DNA of 43,684 nt, from positions 1 through 43,684 of the forward strand of contig WQRI01000006.1 in NCBI GenBank assembly GCA_009786825.1. The letters run 5' to 3'. Source of the DNA: Bacillota bacterium. Its GTDB lineage: Bacteria; Bacillota; Clostridia; Christensenellales; WQRI01. Made by a program: the position numbers and the translations under genes. The notes under the pieces were generated by a model. That model searched no databases. It was given only the letters and a program-made list of their open reading frames with translations, and was not told where the DNA came from. Numbering within the stretch: position 1 is the stretch's first letter; the number at the start of each line of letters is the position of its first letter. Shown one piece after another: positions 1 through 7,764 of the stretch.

Positions 1-299
1 AGGGTTATCTCATTAGACAATGTTTCAAAAACAGTTGAAGCTTGATTTTCTGGTGTGTGCAAACTGCGTGCTTCAAAATTATCTTTTAACTCTAGCCCTA
101 AGTGCCCTTTCCAAGTTGTATCTACAAACTCTACCCCGCCCTTATATTTTGAAAGTATATTTTCTGCCATAAACTTTACAAATGGTGGTATGCCGTCGAT
201 GTCATTTGTAACAAAAAGCGTAGCGTCGTATATATACTTTCTAAGCCCAAACTTTCTAACTTCCATTCTTTAGAAAAACTTATCTAGCGAATACCTTTT
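1..299 (-). pseudogene. Truncated second copy of the phage-tail-like gene, running off the left edge
   Basis: Bases 1-259 match 1646-1904 of the intact gene at 1153-3342 with only a few substitutions. Bases 255-294 then match 2390-2430. About 490 bp between these parts is missing, and the junction has 5-bp microhomology (TCTAA). A further 2-bp loss in an A-run near 272-277 shifts the frame and creates a TAA at 272-270, just after residues corresponding to KFF. Homology stops near 295, so no N-terminal half exists. Left of the stop the frame is open again from an ATG at 266 ([11 protein letters not shown]...) to the window edge, so a C-terminal fragment could still be translated. Whether it is expressed cannot be seen. 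Confidence 0.8.
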
Positions 300-367
300 A
301 AAATTAAGATAATTTAATCATAATTTGTATTTCCTTTTTTGATTTTGTTGTTTTTTAAAAATATTTA

Positions 368-376
368 TGCTATACT
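368..376 (+). promoter_or_regulatory. Extended -10 promoter for the collagen-like lipoprotein gene
   Basis: TGCTATACT is an extended -10 element (TGN plus TATACT). The -35 region is weak (TTGTTG at 345-350, 20 bp away). It would give a leader of about 57 nt to the ATG at 440, which has AGGAG nine bases upstream. Confidence 0.45.
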
Positions 377-439
377 GTAAGTATAGAAAAATTAATATTT
401 AGTGGTTTGAATTTTCTGCCACAATAGGAGTAAAAAACA

Positions 440-1156
440 ATGAAAAACAAATTTAAAAAGTTATTAATAATTTTACTTGCAACTAGCCTTGCATTATTTG
501 CATTCGTTGGTTGCGGCAATGATATTTCTGAGTTAGAGCGAGAACTATATCTGCTTAGAAACCAAGTCAACTACTTGCAGAATGCTACTACTGGACCGCA
601 AGGGCCTGCTGGTAATGATGGCGCTCAAGGACCAACTGGACCACAAGGACCGCAGGGTGAGCAAGGCAATCAAGGACCACAGGGTCCTACTGGCCCACAA
701 GGACCTGCTGGCAATGATGGTGCTCAAGGGCCACAGGGCGAAACTGGGGCAACTGGACCGCAAGGACCTGCAGGTAACGATGGAGCAGATGGTCAAGACT
801 GGCAACAAGTAGAGCGTATCTACCAACTAGGTGAGACTTTTACCAAGTGGAATGGTAATTTGAGATTATTTAGCGTTAGAGTGGAGTTCCATGAAGATGC
901 ACCTGCTAACATAGTTGTTTTCGTAGCAAATCACAATATGCCAGGCCTACAAATTAGTGAGTTTATTAGGGCTCGCTCACAAACTGGTGAAACCACATGG
1001 ATTACTGGTAGTTTATCAAATACTATTTTACCTATAAATACTACTAGTACAAGAATACCTGTAACTACATTGACTGGTACGTATATTTGGTTCGGAACTC
1101 CTAACTCAATTAGCATAAACTCCATGACACCATTTGCTCTATTTAGGGTCCGTTAA
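440..1156 (+). CDS. Collagen-like-repeat lipoprotein
   Basis: This is a 238-aa predicted surface lipoprotein. Residues 1-24 are a lysine-rich, hydrophobic signal ending in the lipobox FVGC, with Cys25 as the lipidation site. Residues 29-48 look like a short heptad coiled coil ([19 protein letters not shown]). Residues 52-120 are 23 uninterrupted Gly-X-Y triplets rich in GPQ, GPA and GND. Residues 121-238 form a beta-rich, Thr/Asn-rich domain with no Cys. The order coiled coil, collagen stalk, globular head is that of bacterial collagen-like trimers such as BclA-type proteins, but a lipid anchor replaces an exosporium or LPXTG signal. It is one of only two plus-strand genes here. Its stop overlaps the stop of the convergent tail-like gene (TTAA at 1153-1156). 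It lies between two copies of that gene, which suggests acquisition with the accessory region. Ligand and role are unknown. Confidence 0.8.
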   Translation: MKNKFKKLLIILLATSLALFAFVGCGNDISELERELYLLRNQVNYLQNATTGPQGPAGNDGAQGPTGPQGPQGEQGNQGPQGPTGPQGPAGNDGAQGPQGETGATGPQGPAGNDGADGQDWQQVERIYQLGETFTKWNGNLRLFSVRVEFHEDAPANIVVFVANHNMPGLQISEFIRARSQTGETTWITGSLSNTILPINTTSTRIPVTTLTGTYIWFGTPNSISINSMTPFALFRVR

Positions 1157-3342
1157 GACAAGTTTATTTGGATAGTGAACTCATCAAAAACCCCGCTTGC
1201 ATCGAACTCCAGCTCTAAGCTGTTTGCTGTGTCTGAAACTACTCGCAAAAATCTAACCTTGTCTAATTTCTCACAAACAATATGTACACTCTCTATCCTA
1301 TCGTAAACCTTTTCTAGCTTAACTACTACTGTAAACTTATTAGGGTCTGTCGTGTCAAAACGGCAGTCCCTTTTTTTAATTGTGATGCGGTCTTTATTTG
1401 GGTCTGTGCATTTTTCTAGCACATAATACTGAATATTTACTTGGTTAACCACCACCCTATTATTGACAGGTAAGTTAAAACTAAAGGCATTGTCCGGGTC
1501 TATTTTATGCTTTACGCTAGGTGTTGTTTGACTTGTTGCGTACGCCCCTTCACCCGCATATATTTGACCACTATGCGCTGCGTGTGATTTCTTTTTTATG
1601 TTTTCTGTTGCCCTGCCCTTAGTTATTTGGCGTAAGCCATTGGCTAGGGTTATCTCATTAGACAATGTTTCAAAAACAGTTGAAGCTTGATTTTCTGGTG
1701 TGTGCAAACTGCGTGCTTCAAAATTATCTTTTAACTCTAGCCCTAAATGCCCTTTCCAAGTTGTATCTACAAACTCTACCCCGCCCTTATATTTTGAAAG
1801 TATATTTTCTGCCATAAACTTTACAAATGGTGGTATGCCGTCAATGTCGTTTGTAACAAAAAGCGTAGCGTCGTATGTATACTTTCTAAGCCCAAACTTT
1901 CTAATACTTGCTTTGTTTTCTATTGTGTAGGTTTGTTTAACTAGTTTATAACCTTTAAAAGCGGATTGGGTTGGCTCTTCTTCTTGCACAAAATGGCTTT
2001 CTAAAAACTCATCCCATTTTATTACTATCTCGCCATCTCTGTTTGCGTACACATAAGCACAAATTAAATTAGCAATATCTTGCAACACTTCCCACGCAGA
2101 TTTCTTAGCAATAAGAACATACGGAAGCCTTGCATTAGCAATATCTTGCCTTATATCAAGTTGGTGAGTTATTATATCAAACAATCCGTTATCCAGCCTG
2201 ACACTTTCTATTAGTGAGAATATTTTATTTACAACTTGCTGTATGGTATGGTTTTTAAAGGGTCTTATGTCTATTTGGCGGTTTGCATCTGGCACGGCGC
2301 TTCTAATATCTAGCCCGTAGTTTATAATAACTGTTTGTAAACTGTATAAAATGTCGTATGCTTTTACACTCATAAAGGCGCTGTTATCATCTAACTTCCA
2401 TTCTTCAGAAAAAAACTTGCCTAGCGAATATCTTTCTTTTCCACACTTAATTAAAGTTTTGACTTTTCTATTTGGAACAAGCATAGCAAAGTTTGCAGGG
2501 CGATAAAATTTACGTCCTCTATTTAAAAAACTTGCTTTTAAATAATTAGAACTTATACCATAGGATAATGCATTTACACTTCCTGTTTTCTCTTCCAAAA
2601 CTTCTATACTTTGAAGTTCGTTTCCGCTAAATGTCTCGTGCATTTCACCACTAAAAAAAGCAATACGTGGTAAAACTCCTGCTACACTCCAGCCTAATAT
2701 TTCAAGTTTTACTGAGTTAATTGTATCATCATCATATCTTGCTTCTTTTGTAAAATCAAAATGAAGTTCTACTGTGCCTACTACACTTGGGGTTATAAGT
2801 CTAGAAAATGTAACATTGTCGATTGTCTCTAGATGTTCATTTCTAACTCTATAAACAGTAGCACCAGCAACAACACAATTAACTATTAAATTAAAGCAAG
2901 TTGGGAAACTTATATCGTCTACGCTTCTTATTAATAAGCGCGGCAGTCTGCGTGTAATTTCATATTCTACACTTATTGTTTGTGGATTGCTTGGGTCAAA
3001 TTTGCCACTCTTGTCACTTACTGCATTGCCCAGCCAGCCTGTAATGGTCTGGCGGGCTACTAGATTAGCAACACCTAATGGTATGCCTTCTACAACCTTA
3101 ATATTGCCGTCTGGTTGCTTGATATGCTTAGCATCAAATGTTGATAGTATTGTTTGCATAGGTAAGTCGTCTTGTAAAATTTGAGCGGCTTGCAATTTTG
3201 TGATGCCTCTATTTGTTGTACTACTTCTAGAAACTTCAACACCATCATCAGTTTGCCCAGCAAAAAAGTTAATGTTTAATTTGGCATCTACTTTTCTAAC
3301 TGTGCTAGCAAAATTCATTCGGGGTTTTAACTTTTTACTCAT
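1153..3342 (-). CDS. Phage tail/baseplate-like structural protein (probable)
   Basis: This 729-aa protein has no signal peptide. AAGAGGA lies eight bases before the ATG. The middle has the layout I associate with siphophage tail-associated proteins of Firmicutes. A beta-rich segment with a distant LEILGW...[10 protein letters not shown] stretch leads to '[13 protein letters not shown]', then '[10 protein letters not shown]', then '[11 protein letters not shown]'. Later comes '[26 protein letters not shown]', the sort of motif where a phage tail hub is followed by 'DREGKL'. These resemblances are from memory, not an alignment. The C-terminus is variable and beta-rich. No other tail, capsid or lysis genes are visible, so this is either a prophage remnant or a domesticated tail-like protein. 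A broken paralogue lies at the left edge. Confidence 0.6.
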   Translation of the reverse strand: MSKKLKPRMNFASTVRKVDAKLNINFFAGQTDDGVEVSRSSTTNRGITKLQAAQILQDDLPMQTILSTFDAKHIKQPDGNIKVVEGIPLGVANLVARQTITGWLGNAVSDKSGKFDPSNPQTISVEYEITRRLPRLLIRSVDDISFPTCFNLIVNCVVAGATVYRVRNEHLETIDNVTFSRLITPSVVGTVELHFDFTKEARYDDDTINSVKLEILGWSVAGVLPRIAFFSGEMHETFSGNELQSIEVLEEKTGSVNALSYGISSNYLKASFLNRGRKFYRPANFAMLVPNRKVKTLIKCGKERYSLGKFFSEEWKLDDNSAFMSVKAYDILYSLQTVIINYGLDIRSAVPDANRQIDIRPFKNHTIQQVVNKIFSLIESVRLDNGLFDIITHQLDIRQDIANARLPYVLIAKKSAWEVLQDIANLICAYVYANRDGEIVIKWDEFLESHFVQEEEPTQSAFKGYKLVKQTYTIENKASIRKFGLRKYTYDATLFVTNDIDGIPPFVKFMAENILSKYKGGVEFVDTTWKGHLGLELKDNFEARSLHTPENQASTVFETLSNEITLANGLRQITKGRATENIKKKSHAAHSGQIYAGEGAYATSQTTPSVKHKIDPDNAFSFNLPVNNRVVVNQVNIQYYVLEKCTDPNKDRITIKKRDCRFDTTDPNKFTVVVKLEKVYDRIESVHIVCEKLDKVRFLRVVSDTANSLELEFDASGVFDEFTIQINLS

Positions 3343-3387
3343 AATTTATCCTCTTAAATGTGCAATATCTTTTAGTTTATATAGCAC

Positions 3388-3993
3388 CTAATTACACACA
3401 TTATCATTTTCAAATTCTAGATAAACCTTGTACAATTCTTGCACTTTGCCGCTTAGATAGTCTACATTTATGTACTCGCGCAGAATTTCTTTAAACCTGC
3501 TTTGCTTGCTGTCTGAGTTTACTGCACTTAATACATTTGCAAGGTCTATATCAATTACGCTTACGATGCCTAGTTTTTGTAACCAACTAGATTTGCTATA
3601 GCCCGCATAGTTGCCTGTAAGTAGTTCGTTAATGTGCCTGAACTTTTCGTTGTTTAATATTCGCACGTTTGCGCTATACTCTTTGCTGAACAACACCTTT
3701 GGCAAGTTTTCGAGTAACATTGCTAAGCCCGCAATAGACATACCTTGTATCAGTATTAAATAACTGCTTGCTATAAGGTCGCTAACATTATCCAGCAAAA
3801 GCGCCCGCACAACAACAAGCGCGCCCGCTATACCGACGTGAATACTTATTGTCTTACCAAACACAAGCGGTAAATTCTTAGACCAATTGCGTGGCTTTAG
3901 TTTAGGTACTTTGCTTATGCCAAGTGATATAAGCGCAGTCACAACCGCCGCAGTGCCATAAAAATAAATAACATTCTCTAAAATGTAATACAT
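3388..3993 (-). CDS. Membrane protein of unknown function
   Basis: This 201-aa protein starts at an ATG with AGGAG eight bases upstream. Residues 1-28, about 44-66 and about 72-98 are hydrophobic and predicted to span the membrane. Residues 100-201 are soluble, mixed alpha/beta and charged, ending in FENDNVCN. I recognise no family. It ends 45 bp before the start of the tail-like gene on the same strand, so the two are probably cotranscribed. A phage membrane accessory role is possible from position only. Confidence 0.6.
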   Translation of the reverse strand: MYYILENVIYFYGTAAVVTALISLGISKVPKLKPRNWSKNLPLVFGKTISIHVGIAGALVVVRALLLDNVSDLIASSYLILIQGMSIAGLAMLLENLPKVLFSKEYSANVRILNNEKFRHINELLTGNYAGYSKSSWLQKLGIVSVIDIDLANVLSAVNSDSKQSRFKEILREYINVDYLSGKVQELYKVYLEFENDNVCN

Positions 3994-4048
3994 AGTTTCT
4001 CCTATTTCTTATTGTTTTGAAGTTTGTAAATATTTTATCTACATAAAT

Positions 4049-4054
4049 ATCATA
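4049..4054 (-). promoter_or_regulatory. Candidate -10 for the 3993-1153 transcription unit
   Basis: On the minus strand TATGAT is preceded by TGC (extended -10), about 55 bases before the ATG at 3993. No convincing -35 is visible. Confidence 0.3.
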
Positions 4055-4070
4055 GCATATAAAATTAAAT

Positions 4071-4097
4071 AAAACCGCTGCATTTTGCAGCGGTTTT
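4071..4097 (-). terminator. Rho-independent terminator
   Basis: A 12-bp perfect stem AAAACCGCTGCA/TGCAGCGGTTTT surrounds a 3-base loop, with T-rich sequence on the minus-strand exit side. It lies downstream of the 4612-4148 gene. The plus-strand side also has T's, so it may work both ways. Confidence 0.85.
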
Positions 4098-4147
4098 TCG
4101 CACGACAAAACTAAACAATTTTGTTAGTAATGTGTTATAATATAAGG

Positions 4148-4612
4148 TTATGAGTTAAGACTATTTAAAAATATTTTATATAATCGTATGTGATTGTTGG
4201 TATATTTTCTTATAGAACTTAAACATATCGGCAATTCTCTAGATAATCTGTCTTTCGTTTTATGTTGTTTGATTTTCAACTTTTGCCAAGCGGGGCAACA
4301 TTTTTTATTCTCAAAAGTGAAACTTATACCGATTTCATCTACTTTAATAATAGCGCCAGAATTTTTGATTATATCTTTTGAAGTTATGGCCGTTATTGTG
4401 TCTGTGGGTAAATAAATCTTTGCAAAAAACTCTGCATCTTTAGTTTGATATAGCAAATCTTTATTCTCTAAAAACTGTAAGGTCAATATAATTGCAATAA
4501 TTATCTCCCCTTGTTGCTTCGTTTCTATTTGGCTACCTGCATTTGTCTCGCGCCAAACTTCCCTTATCTGTTTTTCGACCTCTCTTTTTCCGGCTTCTTG
4601 CCCCAAAGACAT
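4148..4612 (-). CDS. Hypothetical protein
   Basis: From the ATG at 4612 (MSLGQEAGKREVEKQIREVW...) this gives 154 aa. A GTG at 4633 would add seven residues. I prefer the ATG because neither has a good Shine-Dalgarno and the ATG is followed by the hydrophilic helix. Residues 1-40 are charged and helical, about 41-55 (GEIIIAIILTLQFL) are hydrophobic, and the C-terminus is Lys/Arg-rich with a CC pair at about residues 104-105 (KKCCPAW). I do not recognise the family. An extended -10 (TGATATAAT) lies upstream at 4673-4678 and a terminator follows, so it is a single-gene unit. Confidence 0.5.
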   Translation of the reverse strand: MSLGQEAGKREVEKQIREVWRETNAGSQIETKQQGEIIIAIILTLQFLENKDLLYQTKDAEFFAKIYLPTDTITAITSKDIIKNSGAIIKVDEIGISFTFENKKCCPAWQKLKIKQHKTKDRLSRELPICLSSIRKYTNNHIRLYKIFLNSLNS

Positions 4613-4672
4613 ATAACCCCACAAAAAAGGCACAATTAAAAATTGCGCCCTTTAAAACAAATTCCACTACAA

Positions 4673-4678
4673 ATTATA
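4673..4678 (-). promoter_or_regulatory. Extended -10 promoter for the 4612-4148 gene
   Basis: TATAAT preceded by TGA lies on the minus strand about 60 bases before the ATG at 4612. The -35 region (TGTCGA) is poor. Confidence 0.45.
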
Positions 4679-4767
4679 TCATAAATTTACAAAAATCGAC
4701 ACCCATTTCTGAATGTCAATTGTAAAATTTTTTTAACCTACTTTTTATTAACTGTTTTGCAACTTGG

Positions 4768-4975
4768 CTCTCGCTTTGTCGCGTATGGGTTGCTTTCTTT
4801 TTAGCACAGGTGCTAGAACCACTCAAACACGGAAGCCTTACAAAATTTTCAAAAACTTTTTCTGATTCACACAAAAGAGTGTGGAAAAACTTTTTGAAAT
4901 TTTTGTATCCGTTGTTTGACAGAACCTCACTACCTGTGCTTTTTTTATTGCAACCCCATACACGACAAGCGAGAG
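4768..4975. repeat. 208-bp imperfect palindrome
   Basis: The two halves, about 100 bp each, are inverted copies of one another centred near 4871. The outer 26 bp are almost identical (CTCTCGCTTTGTCGCGTATG against CTCTCGCTTGTCGTGTATG on the other strand). The inner parts share AGCACAGGT, TCAAACA and TTTTCAAAAA-type blocks. The small loop is flanked by CACAC/GTGTG. Open frames on both strands here are by-products of the symmetry. It could be a MITE or a structured RNA. It sits between two divergently transcribed units. Confidence 0.75.
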
Positions 4976-5141
4976 ACAATCTAAAATTTAATATAATAAC
5001 CCCACCACTCTAAGCTCAAGACAATTTTGATTTAGGCTTGAGTGAATAGCAAAACCTTGTGTAAATTGTATTTGTAAAAAAGCGGGGTAGTAAAATCACT
5101 AAGGCTATACGCAGACTAGCCACCCGCAAGGAACAAAACCT

Positions 5142-5360
5142 ATGGCTGTTAAAATTCTTTTGTGGTACATTTGCCCAAGCACAAGTGTATTCATTCAACA
5201 CACTAAGCATACACGCAAAAAACTATTTGTAGGTACTGTTAGCGAATTTTTATCAGAATGGGCAAAATCATACGAATACTATTGCCAAGTAGAAAGCATT
5301 AGCATTGTAAACGGAACACTAGCAATTAGAGTTTCAGACCCTTTGTATCTATTTGGATAG
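5142..5360 (+). CDS. Small phage-type protein, possibly interrupted by an amber codon
   Basis: The 72-aa product starts at ATG with AAGGA nine bases upstream. A small stem-loop GGCTA/TAGCC (about 5103-5121) precedes the Shine-Dalgarno. The pattern VKILLWYI...FVGTVSEFL...VESISIVNGTLAIRV resembles small orphan proteins in Firmicute phages in which a 'GTVxxFL' strand precedes a final beta strand; this is a weak resemblance. After the TAG at 5358-5360 the same frame stays open for 32 more codons (EAKPARKITKGLSELS...) to a second TAG at 5457-5459, right inside the following terminator hairpin. A nonsense mutation in a once 105-codon gene, or readthrough, would explain this. Confidence 0.5.
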   Translation: MAVKILLWYICPSTSVFIQHTKHTRKKLFVGTVSEFLSEWAKSYEYYCQVESISIVNGTLAIRVSDPLYLFG

Positions 5361-5450
5361 GAAGCAAAACCAGCACGAAAAATCACAAAAGGCTTAAGCG
5401 AATTATCCCATAGCACAGACAAAACAGCAAACCTAGCGCTTGCAAAAAAA

Positions 5451-5521
5451 AGTGGTTAGCATTAAATTTTGCTAGCCACTTTGCTTTTTACACTTATAGT
5501 ATTTGGGGTTGTTTTTTGTTT
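5451..5521. repeat. Direct repeat copy A, containing a bidirectional terminator
   Basis: This 71-bp segment is repeated at 6958-7028 with four differences. It contains the hairpin AGTGGTTAGCA...TGCTAGCCACT. On the minus strand the stem is followed by eight T's, so it terminates the 6839-5520 gene. On the plus strand it follows the small gene at 5142. The remaining 36 bp lie between the hairpin and the stop codon at 5520-5522. Confidence 0.85.
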
Positions 5522-6839
5522 ACTTTTCTACTACTTCCCAATGTCCGCCCCTAGCACCGCCGTGCCTAATTAATAACCCTTCTGACTTAAGCTTATCTAA
5601 GTTATGCCTAATTGCTTTAGTTGTTTCATTTAAGGTTGTTGCTATTTTCCCTATTGAGATTTTAGGGTCTGCAGAAACTAGTCCTAAAATGTTTTTGGAT
5701 AATCCTATAAACCTTTCATGCCCCTTTTCATGCCCCTTTTCATGCCCCTCATTTAATAATGCCAATGCGTGTTCGTTATATGGGAATTTTGCTATCACGA
5801 AGTTTTTAGAAATCTCATAATTGTCTGGATTATATGCTTTTAGAATTTTCTTCATTCCTGAGCCTAATTGCTCGCCCAAGTCTAAGTTTGCAAATATACG
5901 AATTAGTTCCCTATATCGTGGTTGCGACCGACCCTTAAAAAATTCTTCTGTTGATAAATCTCGTGGCAAGCCACCTGTTGATAGAATCTCTATCCTATCA
6001 TCATAAACAGAAAATAATGGGTATGCTCCATTAATATAATCATTATGTATTATTGCATTCAAAGCAGCCTCTCTCAATGCAACTGGGTCTAATAGCCTTG
6101 TATCTATTCTTTTTGGATATGTGAATTCTACTGCTGTCTGATTATAAAAATCTAGCCTATTAAGAACCGAATAAGTTGCCTTAATTAAACAGCAAGTTCC
6201 AAACTCGTCTTTCTCTACTGGAGATGGGTCGTCACCCTTAAACCTTGCAACCTTAATAGAAGTTCCGTTATTGTCTGCCATTAAATACGCAAGATAATTA
6301 AATTTTCCATCAGGCAAATAAAAGTCTAGGTTTTGCAAAAAGTTTTCCCCTATTGTGTAACCTGCTTCCTCGTAATAAATCTTTAATTGCCTAAACGTTA
6401 AAGTTTGTCTAGGAGATATAACATTTGCCAAAGTATTAGGAAGCCGCCTCATATACATCTCATCTATCATATCTTGAGGCATTGGTATATTTTGAACACC
6501 TACACGCATAAAAGTGCCTTTTGGGGTTCTTCCATACTTGTTATAAAAATATGGTTTTTCTGTGCCGCCTGCTATTGTAACAATAAAATATTTATTGCCA
6601 GCATCTTCACGAACGGCTATTGAAAAAAGCCCTAGTGCTGAGGGTGAGATATTGTTTTTTACTCTGTCTGTAAAAGCACGAACAGTGGCATCTATATTAT
6701 CAATACCATAAACTGTGCCATCATCACTAACACCAATATGTATTTGCCCACCACCTGTGTTTAGAAAAGCAATAACACTATTTTCTAACTTATCAGACAA
6801 CTCTCTTTTGTATTCTTTGTTTTCCGTTTCAAAACTCAT
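5520..6839 (-). CDS. AlbA_2/Schlafen-type ATP-binding transcriptional regulator
   Basis: The 439-aa protein has the architecture of 'divergent AAA_4/AlbA_2' DNA-binding proteins. Residues 1-130 are the AlbA_2 domain, with E-Y-K-R near the start and NTGGGQIHIGVSDDGTVYG. Residues 240-330 are a C-terminal ATPase-like domain (REAALNAIIHNDY, then IEILSTGGLP, then LGSGMKKIL). Residues 380-439 are a winged helix (ISIGKIATTLNETTKAIRHNLDKL). The linker contains an in-frame 12-base tandem repeat encoding GHEK twice and GHER once. A strong promoter lies so close to the ATG that the transcript should be leaderless. The gene is bracketed by 71-bp direct repeats, which suggests it moved as a unit. Target genes are unknown; such proteins are often linked to mobile elements and stress. 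Confidence 0.8.
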   Translation of the reverse strand: MSFETENKEYKRELSDKLENSVIAFLNTGGGQIHIGVSDDGTVYGIDNIDATVRAFTDRVKNNISPSALGLFSIAVREDAGNKYFIVTIAGGTEKPYFYNKYGRTPKGTFMRVGVQNIPMPQDMIDEMYMRRLPNTLANVISPRQTLTFRQLKIYYEEAGYTIGENFLQNLDFYLPDGKFNYLAYLMADNNGTSIKVARFKGDDPSPVEKDEFGTCCLIKATYSVLNRLDFYNQTAVEFTYPKRIDTRLLDPVALREAALNAIIHNDYINGAYPLFSVYDDRIEILSTGGLPRDLSTEEFFKGRSQPRYRELIRIFANLDLGEQLGSGMKKILKAYNPDNYEISKNFVIAKFPYNEHALALLNEGHEKGHEKGHERFIGLSKNILGLVSADPKISIGKIATTLNETTKAIRHNLDKLKSEGLLIRHGGARGGHWEVVEK

Positions 6840-6845
6840 AAATCT

Positions 6846-6874
6846 ATTATAACATTTTTAGCAGGCTTTGTCTA
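6846..6874 (-). promoter_or_regulatory. Promoter giving a leaderless mRNA for the AlbA_2 gene
   Basis: The -35 TAGACA (6869-6874) and -10 TATAAT (6846-6851) are separated by 17 bp. The expected start site is at about 6839, which is the A of the ATG. No Shine-Dalgarno is present. Confidence 0.7.
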
Positions 6875-6957
6875 TTTTTTTGAACTCATTGACAAACCCA
6901 TTATCTTACATTTTTTGTCGCTTTATATCACTAATCTAAGCACTTTTAGCAATGAAA

Positions 6958-7028
6958 AGAGGCTAGCATTAGATTTTGCTAGCCTCTTTGCTTTTTACAC
7001 TTATAGTATTTGGGGTTGTTTTTTGTTT
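6958..7028. repeat. Direct repeat copy B, terminator of the cotJ operon
   Basis: This is the second copy of the 71-bp repeat at 5451-5521, 67 of 71 bases identical. The outer stem reads GAGG/CCTC here and GTGG/CCAC in copy A, so the stem is preserved by a paired change. It lies 118 bp downstream of the cotJC remnant stop and about 119 bp upstream of the AlbA_2 start. Confidence 0.85.
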
Positions 7029-7145
7029 TTTGAATTTTGCTTGTCCTAATTTTAAGCATTTGTTTTTTAGATTTTTTAGTTTTTTTGCTAGCCAGCAAGT
7101 TTGATAAAATCTTTGAATTTGTTTTAAAATGTGCCTTTTGTCCAA

Positions 7146-7337
7146 CTATGTACCTACATCGTTTAGGGTGGCGATTGCTTGGGGGGTTACCATATTGAAG
7201 CGTTGGGATAGGTATCTGAGGGATGCGCCTAGTTCGCCGTCTGGTCCGCCGTATTGTGTTATTATTAGCCTTGCTAGTGCTGGGTTCGGTTTTCTGATGT
7301 TAACTGGCACTTGTAATTTTTTTTCGTAAATCCACAT
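7146..7337 (-). pseudogene. cotJC: CotJC N-terminal remnant (manganese-catalase-type spore coat protein)
   Basis: The 63 residues MWIYEKKLQVPVNIRKPNP...QYGGPDGELGASLRYLSQRF...NDVGT are the canonical N-terminus of CotJC, a roughly 190-aa Mn-catalase-like coat protein. The frame ends in TAG exactly where the family continues with EE-x-AHLEM, so most metal ligands are absent. The ~65 bases after the stop encode nothing CotJC-like in the same frame, so the rest seems deleted rather than interrupted by one mutation. GGAG ten bases before the ATG is intact. It is third in the cotJ operon. Confidence 0.85.
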
Positions 7338-7423
7338 AATTAAAATCTCCGATTTTGTACAAACCTTTTTTGCTGGTTTGCACTTTGCTTATTTTTTGGT
7401 TTAAGCGTTTGCACTTAGTTTGC

Positions 7424-7441
7424 GCCATAAATATTTATGGC
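7424..7441. repeat. 18-bp perfect palindrome between cotJB and cotJC
   Basis: GCCATAAATATTTATGGC is fully self-complementary. It lies in the 124-bp gap between cotJB and the cotJC remnant. It could be a protein-binding site or a small RNA hairpin; nothing distinguishes these. Confidence 0.5.
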
Positions 7442-7461
7442 TTTATAAACCTTTGCCTAGC

Positions 7462-7764
7462 CTAAACTTGCCTTTCCCAAGGCCACGGGCGCTCTATCCA
7501 TTTGAAGCAGTTTGGGTCTGAGAGTTGCTTTTGCTGAATTGGTCCGAACATTTTATGGTACTTATCTTTTAGCGCTGTGCTTTGCATAACTAACTCGTTA
7601 TATCTTTTAATTGCGTTGCTGTCGTTTGGGTTTGTATTTAAAAATAGGTTTAACTCTAGTATGCCGAAGTCTACTTCCATTATCTCTTGTTTTAGCGATT
7701 GCTGGTTGTGATGTTGCTGGTGAGCGCTATTCGAATGCTGATTGTGATGTTGTCTGTTATCCAT
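7462..7764 (-). CDS. cotJB: Spore coat protein CotJB
   Basis: This 100-aa protein carries the CotJB signature: EVDFGILELNLFLNTNPNDSNAI...YNEL in the middle and a Trp/Pro-rich end (WIERPWPWERQV). CotJB acts with CotJA and CotJC in assembly of the inner spore coat in Bacillus. Residues 1-25 are an added His/Gln-rich tail (HHNQHSNSAHQQHHNQQ), not usual for the family and possibly metal-binding. The start codon directly follows the cotJA stop, with GGGAGG inside the cotJA end, so the two are translationally coupled. Confidence 0.9.
   Translation of the reverse strand: MDNRQHHNQHSNSAHQQHHNQQSLKQEIMEVDFGILELNLFLNTNPNDSNAIKRYNELVMQSTALKDKYHKMFGPIQQKQLSDPNCFKWIERPWPWERQV

Noticed and set aside
582-826. 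Overlapping frames across the collagen-like repeats on both strands
   Set aside because: They are shadows of the Gly-X-Y repeat's biased codons. The lipoprotein frame has the signal peptide, ribosome site and promoter.
4716-5013. Opposing 87-aa and 67-aa open frames
   Set aside because: Both lie in the 208-bp palindrome and mirror each other. Neither has a ribosome site or protein-like composition, so they are by-products of the repeat.
5060-5140. Riboswitch upstream of the small phage-type gene
   Set aside because: A small hairpin GGCTA/TAGCC and CCACCCGCAAGG resemble parts of known riboswitches, but I could match no complete consensus (c-di-GMP, preQ1, ZTP or fluoride).
1-7100. An intact prophage
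   Set aside because: No integrase, terminase, capsid, portal or lysis genes are visible; only tail-like and small phage-type genes remain.
7081-7145. CotJC continuing by readthrough of TAG
   Set aside because: Translation after the stop (LDKRHILKQIQRFYQ) has none of the conserved catalase residues.
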